Shown here piece by piece: positions 1-10,900 of a stretch of DNA of 64,000 nucleotides. Below the pieces are notes generated by a model, which ran no database searches, was not told the DNA's origin, and saw nothing but the letters and a program-made list of their open reading frames with translations. Source of the stretch: Rhizophagus clarus (taxonomy: Eukaryota > Glomeromycota > Glomeromycetes > Glomerales > Glomeraceae); assembly GCA_015698045.1 (NCBI GenBank), contig BLAL01000060.1:994501-1058500 (forward strand), given 5' to 3'. A program made the position numbers and the translations under genes. Within the stretch, counting starts at the first letter, position 1, and the number at the start of each line of letters is the position of its first letter.

Positions 1-1005
1 ATCCCATTTCCAGAAATATTTTAGCTTCTCTAAAGGATTTAGTCATGTTGATATGCAGACCAAAATTAATGAGAACAGCCACTGAACAGCCACAAAGAAG
101 GTTAAGAACGCAAAAATACACAAATGTTTGTCTTTATATTCGGCGTTTGGCGTACACCTTCAGAATATGATTCGAGCATAATTAAAAGAATGCTGGATGA
201 AGTTAAATGCCGACAAAGCAAGAGAAAACCTACTGGTAAAATCGTAGGTACTACTAATCTGGAATAATGCCGGCGGTATAAAAACAAAACGATAATATTG
301 CACTTTGGTGATTCTGTAAAGGCTTGGGACTTTTTCGCTTTGTTGAAAAATATTGAATGTGGGGGGATGTGCATATATCGGATATGAATGATGTAGAGAT
401 ACGACATATAAAGCAAATTTTAAACAAGATGAAGATATACATCAACAGAATTGCGGAGATCTCATGATAATGACTGATCGATATCACGGTGGAATCATAT
501 AAATAGGTTGATGGTTAAGAAATTACGAACCTCTGAATTACAATGTTGAAGAGATCATGATAACTGATTTTATCACCTGGCCACTAATGGGCATCTAGAA
601 GGTTCAATTGATTTAATTGAAATAGGTTATTAATTTCTTATTGATTGTTATTATAATATATCTTGCTTAAAATGTTTAGTTTTTTATTAATATAGTTACA
701 TTATAATTAGAGATATTCCTCCGAGTCAAGGGTCATATTTTTGAAATGAAGATGATGCGTTCAACTCTGGCCTGTTAAAGGTAAAAAGCAACAGCAAAAG
801 AGCTTTATCAAGCATATTATAATTATAATATTATAAATATAAAAAGTCTAAATAGTTTATTTTTTATATTGTGATCCGTTAGATGCCCGTGTCCAGGATG
901 ATAAAAAAGTAAAGGATGATGACCCATTTATTTACTACTAGCATAGTAAATAACTAATACTTATCAACAAAGGGTTATTTAGTTCAGTCGAGACGATAAT
1001 GACTT
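1..1005. other. No recognisable gene
   Basis: Moderately AT-rich, non-repetitive DNA. Open frames here are short and lack a family motif or convincing exon borders. It may be intergenic or the remains of an old gene. Confidence 0.4.
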
Positions 1006-1007
1006 GA

Positions 1008-1146
1008 TGGGTTTATGCCAAACTTTTCTATACGTGCATTAAATGTAAACGAAACCATCGTTGCAATGGCTCATGATTTTGTTGGTTCGAACATTCTTCA
1101 TGGAGTAGGTCAACAAGAAGTCAAGTTTTTTATTGATCTGGTATAA
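1008..1146 (+). pseudogene. Exon-like coding remnant, unknown product
   Basis: One frame stays open through a peptide containing MPNFSIRALNVNET, then VAMAHDFVGSNILHGVG and QQEVKFFIDL. It is immediately followed by GTATAACT, which could serve as a splice donor. The composition is less A/T-biased than its surroundings and the residue mix looks like real protein rather than translated low-complexity DNA. No start codon or partner exons were found, so it is either an internal exon of an unrecognised gene or a relic. No family is assigned. Confidence 0.3.
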
Positions 1147-1149
1147 CTA

Positions 1150-3160
1150 TGTAACATATAGGAAGTTCTTTTGATATTTTTCAAATTTTATTATATGTCA
1201 ATATTGTATAATAGATTTTAATCTTTCACAGTAAAAAAATAAAACTTCATGAAATTTAGTTATATACCTTAGATTTCACTCGATTATATTATTTTGATCT
1301 AATCCTAACAATAATACGTAATAGTAGTTACCTAATACTAGACATGATTAAATAGAAATGCAAGTCAAAAAAGCTCTTAAATACCTTCACCCAATCATTC
1401 ATCCTACTAGTTTCTTGCTTCGATCCATTTTCCCCCAACTCTAATTTTCCTTCATAAAAAGTGAAAAGAACATTTAATAAAAGGGAGGTAATGAAGTCCT
1501 GCGTTATTAAATACAACACTCGCTCATTGTTACAATCTCATAATTCTAATCTCCAAAGTAATCATAGAAGACAAACTTTGCTTATCCACAAATGAGAGAA
1601 ATCAAACTGAACAATGCATGAGAGGCCATCTTTGATAACGATGGATTTGACTCTTTCGGTTCTTAAATAACGGATATAGTGACTTACAATTAGAAGGTGC
1701 CTGGTCAATCTGACGCGGGCAAAGGAACATTATACTGAAGGTGCTGAACTGGTTGATTCTATCTTTGATGTTCTTCGTAAAAAAGCAAAATTGCTGATTC
1801 AAGATTTTAGGTGTTCCATTTACTTGGTATAGCGTCCCCACAAGTTCAGGCACCTTCGTTGAAACCTTGTAATGCTGTAATTTTAGTCCATCAATTAGCA
1901 GAAATTGTGATTAAGCTTCGCATCAATAACGATAAAGAAGCCTTATAATGTATGAATGATAATGGTGAACCAGCTTATTTCGCGTTTTAATAGAGAACAA
2001 AAAATAAATTAACAGATATCAAATTCGGGGTTGTACGCGCTCTTTTTGAACTCGATAAATAATAAGTTTAATGCCATCAAAATCTACAACCGCATATGAT
2101 TATCAAAAAATGAATTTGATCAACTTTGCCATTTGATCGGCAGGAAATAAGACTGTATGATAGATACTTTTAATTCATCGCTATTGTCAAACTATATGGT
2201 TCAAGAAAATCAAATGTTATTGATGCTCTTTTACTTTTATTTGGAACAAATAAAATGACAAACAAGACTATCAGAACTTATACCGTTTAAATATTTTTTG
2301 TAGAATTATTGCCGTTTCAGTAATGAATAGTTTATTTTGTGAGAAGTTTAAATTACTTAGCAAGTGGACGGGATACTTTTATAGCCTGGCTCGGACTATT
2401 TTGAGGTACAACCTCAACCCCGATTGGTCATTTCGTGCCAAGCATATCGGAATAGTACAAGTATTTCATTAGCAATTCAAAATAGCGAATATACCGAAGT
2501 AGCAAATCTTTAAATGATCTAAATCATAAACGGTTTCCGATTTCATAGGTATCTTTCCAAAAAATCCAACCATGAAATAGTGTTATTATGTAACTTGTTC
2601 TGACAATATTATTTTTAGTTAATGGTTAGGGAGAAGTTGAATTAATATCACTGGAAAAATGGATAATTTCTAAATAGAAGGAGATGATGATGCAATTTCA
2701 CGGTAAGTTCTGATATTATTTGCCGTATGGAATATGATTTAGATATTAATCATTTCTTTTATTATATGATAGTAATCGTCTTCCTAAGGCAAACTGCGAT
2801 GAAACAGGATTTGATAAGAAATGGTGCAATTGGAAAGGTATCTAGAAGACCAAGAAATTGAACTTGAAACGAATATAATGTAGATAATCCCTTTTTATTT
2901 TGTATTTGATACTTATTGAAAGCAAGACGGAAGTTTATTTAAACCAAATTGGAGAGAAACAGACCTTGGTCAAAGAAGATCAATGAAGCCAACCTGTCAT
3001 TGATATTGTTCAATCAGAGTGGATTTTTTAAAGGAGGGTTGACTTGGAAAGAAAGGACATTGAACAAGCAGAAGAAACTATCGCTTCGCTTTAAGAAACG
3101 GGAATATTTGATGTACTTTCCCAACGATTATTTATTATAAATTATATATAAATGTATATA
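1150..3160. other. Relic or intergenic DNA without a defined gene
   Basis: Mixed-composition sequence. An 83-codon minus-strand frame (1,602-1,853) starts at a non-ATG codon and shows no motif. Around 2,388 the minus strand reads GGCTATAAAAGT, a TATA-like sequence with an ATTGG (CCAAT-type) element nearby, but no gene could be followed downstream. A 63-codon plus-strand frame at 2,949-3,140 is probably chance. Confidence 0.35.
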
Positions 3161-5220
3161 TATTAGAAACATATATTAGAAACAAGAAATCTTATCTAGA
3201 AAAAATCGAATCAATACAACAAAGCAAGAAATTCTATATTTTTATACATTATACTAAATTTGTATCAAAGATATTTATAAATATCGAATTATCTTCAACG
3301 AGAAAACCTCAGTTCTAAGGAGAATTCATTCAGAAAAGATAAGTTAATAAAGAAATAAACAGATTAATTTTATCAATATCACCTATCATGAATATTTAAT
3401 TTTTTATCATGAAGTCTTCTTAACAATAATCCTATATCTTCTTTACCTAATATTACTTTATGTTAAAATTTACTGATTGCATTGTAAAGATCTATCTGGT
3501 GAATTCTTATCATAAACTTTTCTCAAATAACTTAATATAATACTGCTGCATTCACTTTAGCAAAAACAATTAAAAATTAAATTTCTTTAAAAATATTTTC
3601 TAGTAATTTTTGTAATATTGGAATAAATTTACTTGCTAATAGATGATACTTATGATCAATATATTAATTATTAAATATTGTAACTTCTAAATAGTCCCTT
3701 TTCTTCTTTATCTATATATTAACTTTTCATAAATACTAGCTCTACTTAACAAGATATTATATTGGATTTTGTTATTTTTTTGAAATTAGTTCATTCAGTA
3801 TGATGCCATAAATATCTTCACTTTATTATCTCATTATTTATCTTATTTACCTTTCCACCACTACTAATTTGTACTTCATAATCTTTAGCAGCAGCATATT
3901 TTTTTATAAATTTTTCTACATAGTCCCAATTTTAAAAAGTATTGCTAATATGATTCTATAAAAAAATTGAATAAGGAATTTATATATTTTTTTATACAAA
4001 AAAGTTATATGAGTATTATATAATTATTGTATAATAAATGTAAAATTTTTATAAAAGAAATATATATAAAAAAATATATGATATGGAAATCTGTCCAATT
4101 CTGTATTATAAAATTATGATTTATATACTAAAAAATACTGAAAAATATATAAATTATATGTTTTTTAATGTAATTTATAATATAAATTTATTTAATTTTA
4201 ATTTTTAAATAATAATATTTTCATTAAATATATTTTATTATATTATTAAATCAATATTTAAATAATAAATGAATAAATAATATCTTATTTAATACAAATA
4301 TTTCATTTTTTATTATATTTTTTTAACTCTATTAAAAATTAAACTTTCCTCTCATATTATATTATATCTACAGTAATTCTAGAATTATTCTATGCTAGTC
4401 TTCAAGAGTTAGTATTAGTTCCTATAAAAAAAATATGAAAAAAACAAATTTATTCACAAAAAAATAAATCAATCTGTAAAAAAAGAAATTTACTGATAAA
4501 GAAAGAAATCAACTTACAAAGAAAATAACTAATTCACAAAGAAAAAAATCAACCTGCAAAAAGAAAATAACTTATAAAAAAAACTAACTTATAATAGAAA
4601 AAAAGAAGTCTCAAAACTGATTTACTACAAAAAGAAAAACTAAATTACCTATAAAAGTAAAAAATCCAAAATTAACTTACAAAAAAAAAAGTCTTTGAAA
4701 TATCTTACAAAAAAAAAGAATAAACTAATTTACAAAAAGAAAAAAAACCTGAACCTGATTTTTAAAAAGAAAAAAATTCATATCTTATAAGAAAATTAAA
4801 CAAAAAAAATTTTAATAAAGTTGGGAAAATAAAGAAAAATAAAATAGAAAATAAAAAATAGAAAAAACTAAAAATAAAAATTTCTTTAAAAAAAAAAATA
4901 GAAAAAAAAATTTTTTTTTTAAAAAGAAGAAATTGAAATAAAGAGTAAAATAGAAAGAAAAAACTTTTAAAAAAAAGAAGTAGCAAATGAGAAAAAAATC
5001 AAAAGAAAAAAAAATTTTTTTTAAAAGAAAGTTAAAAAAAGAAAAGAAAAAAAAATATAAAAAATAAAAAAAGGAGAATATAAATAAAAAATAAGAAGGA
5101 AAACAAAAAATATATCATAATAAAACAATAATCACGTGATCACAAGTTATGATACTTGATACAAAATGATAATAAAATTATTAAATTTAAAAATTCTGTA
5201 TAAATTCTATATAAGCATAT
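3161..5220. repeat. AT-rich low-complexity tract with A/G-rich degenerate repeats
   Basis: The first kilobase is nearly pure A/T. From about 4,440 to 5,110 the plus strand is dominated by A with interspersed G and C in loose units such as AAATCAACTTACAAAG and TTCACAAAGAAAA. This resembles a decayed purine-rich tandem repeat. No gene is supported; hydrophobic minus-strand frames are translated poly(T). Confidence 0.6.
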
Positions 5221-6648
5221 CAATCATTGTGCATGTAACCCCCTAATTTGCTTTATTATAGTTAACATAATAAAATTTTTGGCACAGCATCCTCTTCCAA
5301 CATATAACACATATGTAAAGTTTAAAATCAACCAAAATTTATTTAATTAGTTAAATTAACGATTTTTGAATTTATAATTCTGGCCGAAATTTCCTTAATT
5401 CTGGCCAAAATCGTAATTCCAGCCTAAATTTGGTTAAAATTGAAAATTTCAGGCCAAATATAACACTTTATTTATACAAAATAACTCTCAAACTAAATAT
5501 GGGAAATAAAACTTCTAAATGGCCCCTAAGTATTTATTAAAAAATTTCTTCAAATACATTTTGTTTTTCAAGTTGGATCTTAGTTAGAAGTTGATGTATT
5601 TTTTTCATTAAAAATAAAAAATTAATGCAAAAAACTTGTCATTTATCAACCATAACGAGTATTATAAAAATTTAAATTAAAATAGAAAATATTTTATATC
5701 ATTATATAACAGGTAAAAAGTTAAAATACATAAATCTAAATAATTTTTTAATACAATAAATATAATTTAAATTCATCAAAAAAAATTTTTTTGCTTTTTA
5801 TTTTATTTATATAATTAAATTGTAAAATTTCTTTATTATTTTAGTTGTTTTAACTGTAAAATAAACTACCCATTAATTTCAAGAACAATTAAATATTAAA
5901 AAATATCTTTTTTACAATAAAAATCTAATATTTAAATATGATTGGACAGAAATAAATTGGTTAAAAACAATGAAAATTTTGTATTATTTTTTAGTTAAAA
6001 ATAAATATATTACCCAAAAATGAGCTTAATAACGTTATTCTCCTCTTGTTTACTAATGATAAATAAAAATTTGTCATTATTTCATATTAATAAGCAGAAA
6101 AATATTAGTAGATTCAATAATAACTAAAAATCTAGTTGGATAACCAGCACTATTACCTTAATAAAAGTTGTTTCTTTTGTAAATTTATGGCTAAAAATGA
6201 GATATTTATTATTAGTTAAAAATTTCTTTTTAAAATTTTATGACATAAAAAATCTTTTTTTTTTTCAAAAAAACAGTTTTTTCGTATTTATACAAAAATT
6301 AATTGAAAAACTGCCCTTATAACCTTAGAAAATCTTTTTCATCATGCAAATTTACATATATTTTTGCTATTAACATTATGTGTTTGTCCATACTTTTATA
6401 AAGATCTCAAAAAATAGTAGTTTTTAAACGTAAATTTCACGTATATGCAAAGAAAAAAAAATAATTGTAAAAATGGAAAATTAGTTTTAAAAATTGATAA
6501 AGCACATGACAATCTATGATATTACTTAATTTGTATAGGAGTTGCATATTAAAATTGATGGTTAATTATAAAATGAAGTAACTCGATTATAGTTACACAA
6601 ATTTCTTTTAATATGAAAATGATCTACATGTTACATGCGCGGTGATTG
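5221..6648. mobile_element. Non-autonomous DNA transposon, copy 1
   Basis: The ends carry an inverted pair: CAATCATTGTGCATGTAAC at the left, and at the right its reverse complement with three mismatches (CAATCACCGCGCATGTAAC). Internal sequence around 5,380-5,460 (repeated CTGGCCAAAATT-type motifs) matches, in opposite orientation, the 1.37 kb insertion at 57,018-58,390. The segment near 6,500-6,600 matches the other end of that insertion. No transposase frame is present. The flanks (AAGCATAT and ATATATAT) are too AT-rich to confirm a target duplication. The superfamily is uncertain; hAT-like is a guess from the related copy. Confidence 0.6.
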
Positions 6649-7570
6649 ATATATATTCATATATATTAATTTTTTTAAAAAAATGTTTAAAATGAATTAT
6701 ATATTAAATATATAGAATTGCTATATAGAATCTATAAAAATATATGATAATTGTATATAAAATATACCATTTCTGTATACAGATTCATTATAGGATAAAG
6801 ACTCAAAGAATTATTTGCTTTATTTTCTTCAGTATCTCTATTTTCTTTTTTATTTTCTTCAGTATCTTTATTTTTTTCATTTTTTTTTAGTATTGATTAC
6901 TTCCATTTTCTTTATTTTCTTTGGTATTTTCATCTTTTATTTTACTACATATATTTTCAAATGTATTAAAAGAAAAAAAAATTGTATTTTTCTTTTATTT
7001 AGGTAATACATAAAATAAGTTATTTACCTTTTAGTATTAAAAAAATCTCTGAACTATTATATATTAACAAAGCTTCAAATTCAGCATTATTTTGAAGCAT
7101 TTCTTTTATATTGCAATTAAAAATAGTATTTTTAATTATATTTTATTCAACAAAAACAAATAAAAGAATATACTAAATATACTTCATTTAATAAAATAAG
7201 AGTTGAAAAATACCAAGAAGTCTTAAAATTAAATAATACATAATATAGTAACTAGGGAACGACTACCATTATTAAGTTTGAAGTGTTTATGTCACATCCC
7301 TGCGTTTTGCTAATATGCCCCCCATTAATCTCGCCTAATTTGACAGTATGATTTCTGATAGACAGGTATTTACCCTTAATATTGACGTATCAAGAATGGT
7401 ACTTTTACCAGACGGACATCTGGACATTGCATTCAATTTGCGTAGAAATATATAGTCCTTCATTACACTCCCGTTACACTTCGGACTAATAATATATGAT
7501 ATATTTATATAATATTTATATACTAATGTATAACAAAATGGGATATTTATAATTTTGATATTAAAGTATA
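6649..7570. other. AT-rich intergenic DNA
   Basis: Mostly A/T tracts, including TATTTTCTTCAGTATC repeated twice near 6,820-6,870. A 63-codon frame there is hydrophobic translated low-complexity sequence and is not supported. The last 300 bases, up to the pogo-like element, are more balanced but show no gene. Confidence 0.5.
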
Positions 7571-7572
7571 TA

Positions 7573-9376
7573 CCGTATTCTTCCGTTTTTAAGCACCACC
7601 TTTTTAGGGGAAAATTTTTGCGAAAGTTTAGGGTGGTGCTTAAAATCGGAAGTTTTTTTTTTACACTTTTTTTGCGCTTTTAGTCATATTCGTATTAGTC
7701 ATTTTTAACCCCTTTACATAATACTGTCGTTAAAAAAAAAAAAATTTATTACGATACTTTATTTAAAAAAAAGAAAATTTAAAAATTTTTTTTTAAAAAG
7801 AGTTTTAAAAAATAAACATTTCTTCAAATCTCTCATAAAAATTTTTTTCATTCGCACTTCAGATTTTTTACCGAAACATTTTTTTTTTATAATTATGATG
7901 ATCCATTTTACCCCTTATTTTTTTTTTTCACACGCGATACCAAAAGTTCAAAGGTCATCATATTCTGCAAGTGAGAAGCTTAAAATTTTGTTATATGCGA
8001 AAGAACGTGGACAAAGAGCAGCTGCGCGGAATTTTTCTATTGATCACTCAATGATTTCACGTTGGGAAAAACATGAAGACAAACTCAAGTCAGCAAATGG
8101 GAAAAATCGACGCGTTGGTGCAGGAAGAAAACCACAATATCCCGAAGCTGAAGCTAGTTTAAAAACATGGGTTATAGAATTTCGAAAGGATGGTATTGCT
8201 GTAACTCCTAAAATGGTTAAAATTTATATGAAAGAAATTTTGATAAAAGAGTTTGCTCATATTTATTTGAATAGTGAAAATTTTCTTGCCTCTGATCGTT
8301 GGTTTTATGGTTTTCTTAAACGGAGTGGATTTTCATTGCGACGTAAAACAAAAATCGGCCAAAAACTCCCTGCTCAACTTAGTGAAAAACTCCTGGAGTT
8401 TCAGCGGTTTATTATTAAAAAACGAAAACAATTTGAATATGAACTTTGCGAAATTGGCAATATGGATGAAACGCCAGTTTATTTTGACATGGTTGGGAAT
8501 TTAACTATTGAAAATCGTGGCGTTAAATCTGTGCAGGTTTGGACAACTGGAAATGAAAAAAACCGGTTTACATGTGTTCTTACAGTTCTTGCTGATGGTA
8601 CGAAGTTACCACCAATTGTCATCTTTAAAGGTAAACAAATGCCAAAAAATTTACCTTCCGGAATTATTGTAATGATGCATCCAAAAGGATGGATGGATGA
8701 ATTTGGAATGAAAACCTGGTTCAATAAGGTTTGGAAAAAAAGACCAGGAGGAAATGAAATTAATAAACGAAAATCTTTTCTTGTTATGGATAGTTTTGAA
8801 GGTCACAAAACGGATGCTATAAAAAATATTGCACGTAGTGAAAACACTGATTTAGCAATCATTCCTGGTGGTCTTACTTCTATTGTTCAACCACTTGATG
8901 TTTGTCTTAACAAACCATTTAAGGATAAACTTCGTGAAAAGTGGAACATTTGGATGAGTTCAGGTCAATTTTCTTATACTAAAGGTGGGAATTTAAAAAA
9001 ACCTGGGTATGATATTATTTGTAAATGGATACTTGAAGTTTGGGCAGAAATTCCAAGAGAAATGATTGTAAAATCATTTAAAAAATGTGGTATTAGTAAT
9101 GCAATGGATGGGTCAGAAGATGATTTGTTTGGACAAGATGAAAGGGAGGAAGAAATTGATGAAAATGAGAGGGAAATTGTAGATATAGATAGTGATTCAG
9201 CTGATGAATTAGAAGAATTGTAAAATGATGCATCATAAAAATAAAATTTATTTTGAATAAAATATAAAAAAAATTTTCAAATTTGGGGTGGTGCTTATTT
9301 TTGTTTTTCAAGTTTTTTTGACAAAAGTCGGGGTGGTGCTTAAATTCGGGTGGTGCTTAAAAACGGAAGAATACGG
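7573..9376 (+). mobile_element. Complete pogo/Tc1-like DNA transposon
   Basis: Terminal inverted repeats of 28 bp, beginning CCGTATTCTTCC and ending AAGCACCACC, are identical at both ends (7,573-7,600 and the reverse complement at 9,349-9,376). They are flanked by TA on both sides (7,571-7,572 and 9,377-9,378), the target duplication expected for Tc1/mariner/pogo. The GGTGGTGCTTAA motif recurs just inside both termini, giving subterminal repeats likely bound by the transposase. The element is 1,804 bp and holds a single uninterrupted transposase gene in plus orientation. With intact ends and frame it is the best candidate for a recently active element in the window. Confidence 0.92.
7895..9223 (+). 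CDS. pogo-family DDE transposase
   Basis: A 442-aa, intronless, uninterrupted frame. The N-terminus (about residues 22-58, YSASEKLKILLYAKERGQ then MISRWEKHE) is a Psq/CENP-B-type helix-turn-helix. Residues about 75-150 form a second CENP-B-type DNA-binding unit ending in WFYGFLKRSGFSLRR. The catalytic core is the DDE_1 type: first Asp in NMDETPVYF (D191), second in FLVMDSFEGH (D299), third in VQPLDVCLN (D335), so the last spacing is about 35 residues, as in pogo/Fot1 relatives. The C-terminus is acidic (ends DSADELEEL). It should act in the nucleus on the element's own 28-bp ends and cut at TA. The first ATG at 7,895 gives a short hydrophobic leader before the HTH, so the true start could be slightly downstream. 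Confidence 0.93.
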   Translation: MMIHFTPYFFFSHAIPKVQRSSYSASEKLKILLYAKERGQRAAARNFSIDHSMISRWEKHEDKLKSANGKNRRVGAGRKPQYPEAEASLKTWVIEFRKDGIAVTPKMVKIYMKEILIKEFAHIYLNSENFLASDRWFYGFLKRSGFSLRRKTKIGQKLPAQLSEKLLEFQRFIIKKRKQFEYELCEIGNMDETPVYFDMVGNLTIENRGVKSVQVWTTGNEKNRFTCVLTVLADGTKLPPIVIFKGKQMPKNLPSGIIVMMHPKGWMDEFGMKTWFNKVWKKRPGGNEINKRKSFLVMDSFEGHKTDAIKNIARSENTDLAIIPGGLTSIVQPLDVCLNKPFKDKLREKWNIWMSSGQFSYTKGGNLKKPGYDIICKWILEVWAEIPREMIVKSFKKCGISNAMDGSEDDLFGQDEREEEIDENEREIVDIDSDSADELEEL

Positions 9377-9643
9377 TAATAGTGATATATTTTGATCAAT
9401 TTTTATTGGCTGATTTTATTAAAATACATGATTACTATTAATATTTAATTTTATTGGCTAATTTTATAGAGATTGCTATAAAAATTGGAATTGCTAATGA
9501 CATTTTTTTATTTTTAAAAGTGCAATTATTTAATCAATGAGTAATTTTTAATTTTTTTTTATATGATTAGTAAATTAATGATCATTATTACATAATTTAT
9601 ATATTAATCTAATTGAGAAAAAAAATTTATTAAAAAGACTTAA

Positions 9644-10890
9644 AATATGATTTATATTGGGATGGCAAAAGAGTTGATAGACATATTAGGAAATTTATAG
9701 ATAACTTATGTGAGTCAGCATTAGAGGCAGCATGGTCCCTCAACCGCGCAAATAGAACAATTTTACAAGATACAACTTACACGATAGAAGAGAAAGTCAC
9801 ATGGGCATTATTTAAAAAAAATACAGGATTCAACTGTACATCATCATCAGTAAACAATAGATTCATCAAACACTTGAAACTTACAAACAATTTACTACCA
9901 ACTCTAGAGATTATGAAAGAAAGAAGATATGATCTATATGGAGATGTAAAGTGCAGAATGTGTCTTGAAGAAAATAAGATGATGATCACATAATCTATTG
10001 CCAGCAACTCAAAGATAAGTGGCTGATGGTGGCTAACAATACTAGGCATGAATGTGATCAAATGCTTAAAGACTTACTGTCACAAGAAAATCATCTTCAA
10101 TTAAACCAAGAAGACATACAACAATTGATGTCATGGAATAGGAATTTCTTTGTTCATATCACAGGTCCTAACCAGGAGTTACCTATTCCTTTTATACATC
10201 TGATGTTAAGAAACTTTTTTCCAAAAGAAAAATATAGAAAACTCAAATCCATTGTTAAGTCAGAAAAAGCTACACTAACAATTACTACCCTGTTTTTAGA
10301 GATCTTCATTAATGAATTTTATAAAATCATTTGGCAACCACGTTGCAACATAGTAACTGAATGGGAACGCATGAAAGGAATAAAGAAGAAAGACCTAAAG
10401 AAGAAAATACCAGCACATCAACGCATTACATATGAACAGACTCCAACTCAACAAATAGAAGGTGACACATATGATCTAAAGGGAAGGAAAATTTTCAAAC
10501 ATAATGAACAATGGTCAATTTCTCTTGAAAAAACAAGACAGTATATAAATCAGTTTATTAGAGAAGGAAATAGGGTAATTTGGAAGGTATATAATAATAT
10601 CAAGATGTATAAATACACATATAAATTTTCTTTTTGTTTAGAGGGTAGTGAAAGCACATACTGAAGCTATAGGACAATAATGATTCTATATAATCTGATA
10701 GCTACTATAGGAGGATATAGGTGAATGTCATATTGGTGATGGTAGGGCACGGAAGCAATCTATAGGATGGGGAACCGGTTCAGAGTTTTAATGGATTAGT
10801 TATACTTGCAGCAGTAATATCTGTTATCTTTATATGACTAATAAACTCATGAATTGCACTACCTTGAAAAAAAAAAAAAAAAAAAAAAAA
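9644..10890 (+). mobile_element. 5'-truncated LINE with poly(A) tail
   Basis: The fragment starts inside coding sequence (DGKRVDRHIRKFIDNLC...), continues through a 3' UTR and ends in 24 consecutive A residues (10,867-10,890). A candidate target duplication flanks it: TTTATTAAAAAGACTTAA at 9,626-9,643 and TTTATTAAAATAGTTTAA after the tail (15 of 18 identical; the first 10 perfect). Truncation at the 5' end with a 3' poly(A) tail is the usual outcome of target-primed reverse transcription. The 3' UTR includes GGGGAACCGGTTCAGAG. Confidence 0.8.
9658..10664 (+). pseudogene. LINE ORF2 C-terminal fragment, frameshifted
   Basis: The first part (9,658 to about 9,975) encodes ALEAAWSLNRANRTILQD and the knuckle-like CRMCLEEN. 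Near 9,980 the frame shifts by one, after which the peptide reads DDDHIIYCQQLKDKW and continues open to 10,664 (SWNRNFFVHITGPNQE, WQPRCNIVTEWERMKGI). CxxC followed by HxxxxC matches the zinc knuckle often found at the C-terminus of LINE ORF2 downstream of the reverse transcriptase. The reverse transcriptase and endonuclease domains are missing through 5' truncation. Non-functional. Confidence 0.72.
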
Positions 10891-10900
10891 TTTATTAAAA

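Noticed and set aside
4762..4986. Minus-strand Phe/Leu-rich frame that looks like a membrane protein
   Set aside because: It is translated A-rich low-complexity DNA (poly-Lys on one strand, poly-Phe on the other).
6815..7006. Hydrophobic 63-codon frame
   Set aside because: Made of TATTTTCTTC repeats; no coding character.
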